From Lachnospiraceae bacterium UBA7054 (GTDB lineage: Bacteria; Bacillota; Clostridia; Lachnospirales; Lachnospiraceae), in the NCBI GenBank assembly GCA_002492725.1, contig DLAF01000009.1, positions 1,687 through 65,686 of the forward strand: a DNA stretch of 64,000 nt, given 5' to 3'. The translations under genes were made by a program, and so were the position numbers. The stretch's first letter is position 1. Each line of letters opens with the position of its first letter. Under the pieces are notes generated by a model. The model saw nothing but the letters and a program-made list of their open reading frames with translations, searched no databases and was not told the origin of the DNA. Below are positions 62,323 to 64,000 of the stretch, one piece after another.

Positions 62323-62624
62323 TTTTACTTTGCTCCTTTTGTTTTTGATTCATTCTGAAAACAGAAGCAAAGTCCGAGGATGTCAGCGCCGGGCTGTTCC
62401 TCCATGCAGTCTCCTCAGACTCTGCATGGAGCCGCTGCAATGCAAAGTATCATAAAGGTCTCCTTTCCCGTCTTTTCCATTCAACTGATGCCTAGATTAT
62501 ATATTAATGATACAAATAATTCAAGGCTGGAAGATGATTGCAAGTGTAGACAAAATAATCAATGTTTGTAATAATAGTTTACAGACGGCACTCGAAAGGT
62601 ACCCATTTAAAGGAGGATGTCAAA
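62323..62624. other. 302-base intergenic region between MFS and cellulase genes
   Basis: It holds the leader of the MFS gene, including the inverted repeat at 62400-62431, and the upstream region of the cellulase with its AAAGGAGG site. AT-rich stretches near 62490-62580 are probable promoter territory. I found no small gene. Confidence 0.45.
62400..62431. repeat. 10-bp inverted repeat in the MFS leader
   Basis: CTCCATGCAG and CTGCATGGAG are perfect reverse complements with a 12-base spacer. It lies about 80 bases upstream of the MFS start codon and may act as an operator or as an RNA hairpin. Confidence 0.65.
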
Positions 62625-64000
62625 ATGAAAAGATCACTGAAAATAGCTGCCTTTCTGTTAGCGGCAGTTTTACTGACAGGTCTTTTTCCTGCCGTTTCAG
62701 AGGCGGCGGATGAAAAATTGACGGGTAAGACAGCCATGGAGATTACGCAGATGATGGGAAAAGGGTGGAATCTGGGGAATACCTTTGATGCGACCGGGGG
62801 AAAAAAGGATGATGCTTACAGTCAGGAGACTTCCTGGGGAAATCCGAAAGTTACCAAGGAACTGATTGACGGCGTAAAGGCTGCGGGCTTTACCACCATT
62901 CGGATCCCTGTCACATGGAATAATTATATCGACAAGTCCAACGGATATCAAATCGATGAAGCTTTTCTAAACCGGGTCAATGAAATCGTAGACTATGCTT
63001 TTGAAAATGATTTGTTTGTGATTTTGAATGTGCATCATGAAGAATGGGTCAACGATAAAAATATCCATGAAAATTATGAGGAGATCGGAAAGGAGTTAAA
63101 TGCTGTCTGGTCACAGCTTGCAGATCATTTTGCAGAGTATGACCAGCATTTGATCTTTGAAGGGATGAACGAGCCCAGGGCAGTCGGTATGGGGTATGAA
63201 TGGACCGGAAATCAGGCTTGTTATGACGCTGTGAATTACCTGGATCAGGTTTTTGTGGATTGCATTAGAAACAATGGAAAAGGATATAACGCAGTAAGAG
63301 CGCTGATGATCCCGGGGTATGCTGCGTCAAGCAGCCCTGCCGTACTAAATTCCATTCAGATTCCCCAGTATAACGGGAAGGATGCGGAGAATGTGATCAT
63401 TTCCGTTCACTGTTATTCCCCGTACAATTTCTGTCTGACGGATGATCAGGAAAGTTTTAATCCAAACAATTCACAGGATACGGCAGATATTACATCCCTG
63501 ATTGGCAATCTGAACTATCTTTTTATAAACAATGGGATTCCGGTCGTCATGGGAGAGTGCGGCGCGACCAATACGAGAGACAATGAAGAAGCGAGAAAAT
63601 CATGGTTTACATTTATTGGTGACATTACCAGAGAAAACGGGATACCCGCAGTAGTGTGGGACAATGGAGCAAAGGGAAACAGCGGCGGAGAATGTCATAA
63701 TTATTTTGTAAGAGAAACAGGGGAACCGGTGTATCCTGAATTGATCAATGCCTTTATCTATGGAGATCCGGAGGCAAAGAAGCCAAAGGATATCTTCATT
63801 GATTTTGAACCTTATGAAGAAGGTGGAACAACGATTCTTGCCACACCCGAACAGTTTGGATTCACGCCTAAAACACTGACCAAAAAGGCAAAAGTAAATC
63901 ATTCAAAGGATGCTAAGGTTGGTTTCAGCGCTGTTATTCCCAACTCCGATAAGAACGCCTGTGTCACCATGGATCTTTCCAAGTTTGCGGGAAAAACCAT
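62625..64000 (+). CDS. Secreted GH5 endoglucanase (cellulase), 3' end cut by window
   Basis: At least 458 codons of a secreted glycoside hydrolase family 5 enzyme. A signal peptide (about 1-28) is followed by the catalytic domain: GKGWNLGNTFDA at the start, the general acid/base Glu183 in FEGMNEPRA and the nucleophile Glu311 in VVMGECGATNT, with HHEEW and HCYSP between. After about residue 375 a linker leads into a beta-rich C-terminal region (DIFIDFEPYEEGG), probably a carbohydrate-binding or surface domain. AAAGGAGG precedes the ATG. It would cut beta-1,4-glucans or related hemicellulose outside the cell. Confidence 0.92.
   Translation, partial: MKRSLKIAAFLLAAVLLTGLFPAVSEAADEKLTGKTAMEITQMMGKGWNLGNTFDATGGKKDDAYSQETSWGNPKVTKELIDGVKAAGFTTIRIPVTWNNYIDKSNGYQIDEAFLNRVNEIVDYAFENDLFVILNVHHEEWVNDKNIHENYEEIGKELNAVWSQLADHFAEYDQHLIFEGMNEPRAVGMGYEWTGNQACYDAVNYLDQVFVDCIRNNGKGYNAVRALMIPGYAASSSPAVLNSIQIPQYNGKDAENVIISVHCYSPYNFCLTDDQESFNPNNSQDTADITSLIGNLNYLFINNGIPVVMGECGATNTRDNEEARKSWFTFIGDITRENGIPAVVWDNGAKGNSGGECHNYFVRETGEPVYPELINAFIYGDPEAKKPKDIFIDFEPYEEGGTTILATPEQFGFTPKTLTKKAKVNHSKDAKVGFSAVIPNSDKNACVTMDLSKFAGKT

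Overview
The window looks like the chromosome of a low-to-mid-GC Firmicute, most probably a Lachnospiraceae-type gut Clostridium. This is inferred from strong AGGAGG ribosome-binding sites, several ABC/FtsX export modules, a BlaI/M56 pair, a CotH-VTC-DUF4956 cluster, an Lsa-type ABC-F gene and a secreted GH5 cellulase. No rRNA, tRNA, CRISPR array, complete insertion sequence or prophage was seen. Both ends cut genes: glutamate dehydrogenase at the left, the cellulase at the right.

Region 1 (1-15.7 kb): the gdhA tail, a YunG-like protein and an AT-rich broken CPBP protease gene; then a response regulator, a 68-aa protein, a histidine kinase and an ABC transporter with a 675-aa FtsX permease, preceded by repeats that look like the regulator's binding site. 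Next come a MarR-TauE/SafE pair whose promoter lies inside the preceding terminator, a divergent LysR/MATE pair, an EamA transporter carrying a perfect 22-bp inverted repeat, a RelB/YafQ toxin-antitoxin pair, a DUF5808 protein, an SDR enzyme, an AraC/GyrI-like regulator and an intact CPBP protein.

Region 2 (16-30.5 kb): a secreted/membrane protein; a BlaI repressor with clear operators and an M56 sensor protease whose C-terminal domain holds a tandem helical repeat instead of a penicillin-binding domain; a double-HD protein; a DUF362 ferredoxin protein converging on a rubredoxin-glutamate synthase fusion; an acidic helical protein; a C39-like cysteine peptidase; a radical SAM enzyme paired with a CgeB-like glycosyltransferase; an Lsa-type ABC-F gene with a probable transcription attenuator and three-codon leader ORF; and an XRE-methyltransferase fusion.

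Region 3 (30.5-47.9 kb): a second ABC/FtsX module (permease before ATPase), a cupin, TspO, a ferritin-like helical protein, a flavodoxin-like pair, a third ABC/FtsX module under a TetR repressor with two matching operators, the CotH-VTC-DUF4956 operon, a MATE pump and an M24B aminopeptidase.

Region 4 (47.9-64 kb): an ECF sigma/anti-sigma pair, a class II aldolase with TraX-like protein, Ogt, a lipoprotein, a complete CUT1 sugar ABC operon (ATPase, two permeases, solute-binding protein), an FRG protein, a flavodoxin, a DtxR-family regulator with a Na/Pi cotransporter, an unannotated 50-aa FeoB-associated Cys-rich protein, an MFS transporter and the cellulase.

The general theme is envelope stress and drug export, each module with its own local regulator, mixed with redox and sugar-uptake functions. 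The best candidates for new biology are the ABC-F leader, the M56 repeat domain, the CotH-VTC-DUF4956 operon, the XRE-methyltransferase fusion and the radical SAM/glycosyltransferase pair.
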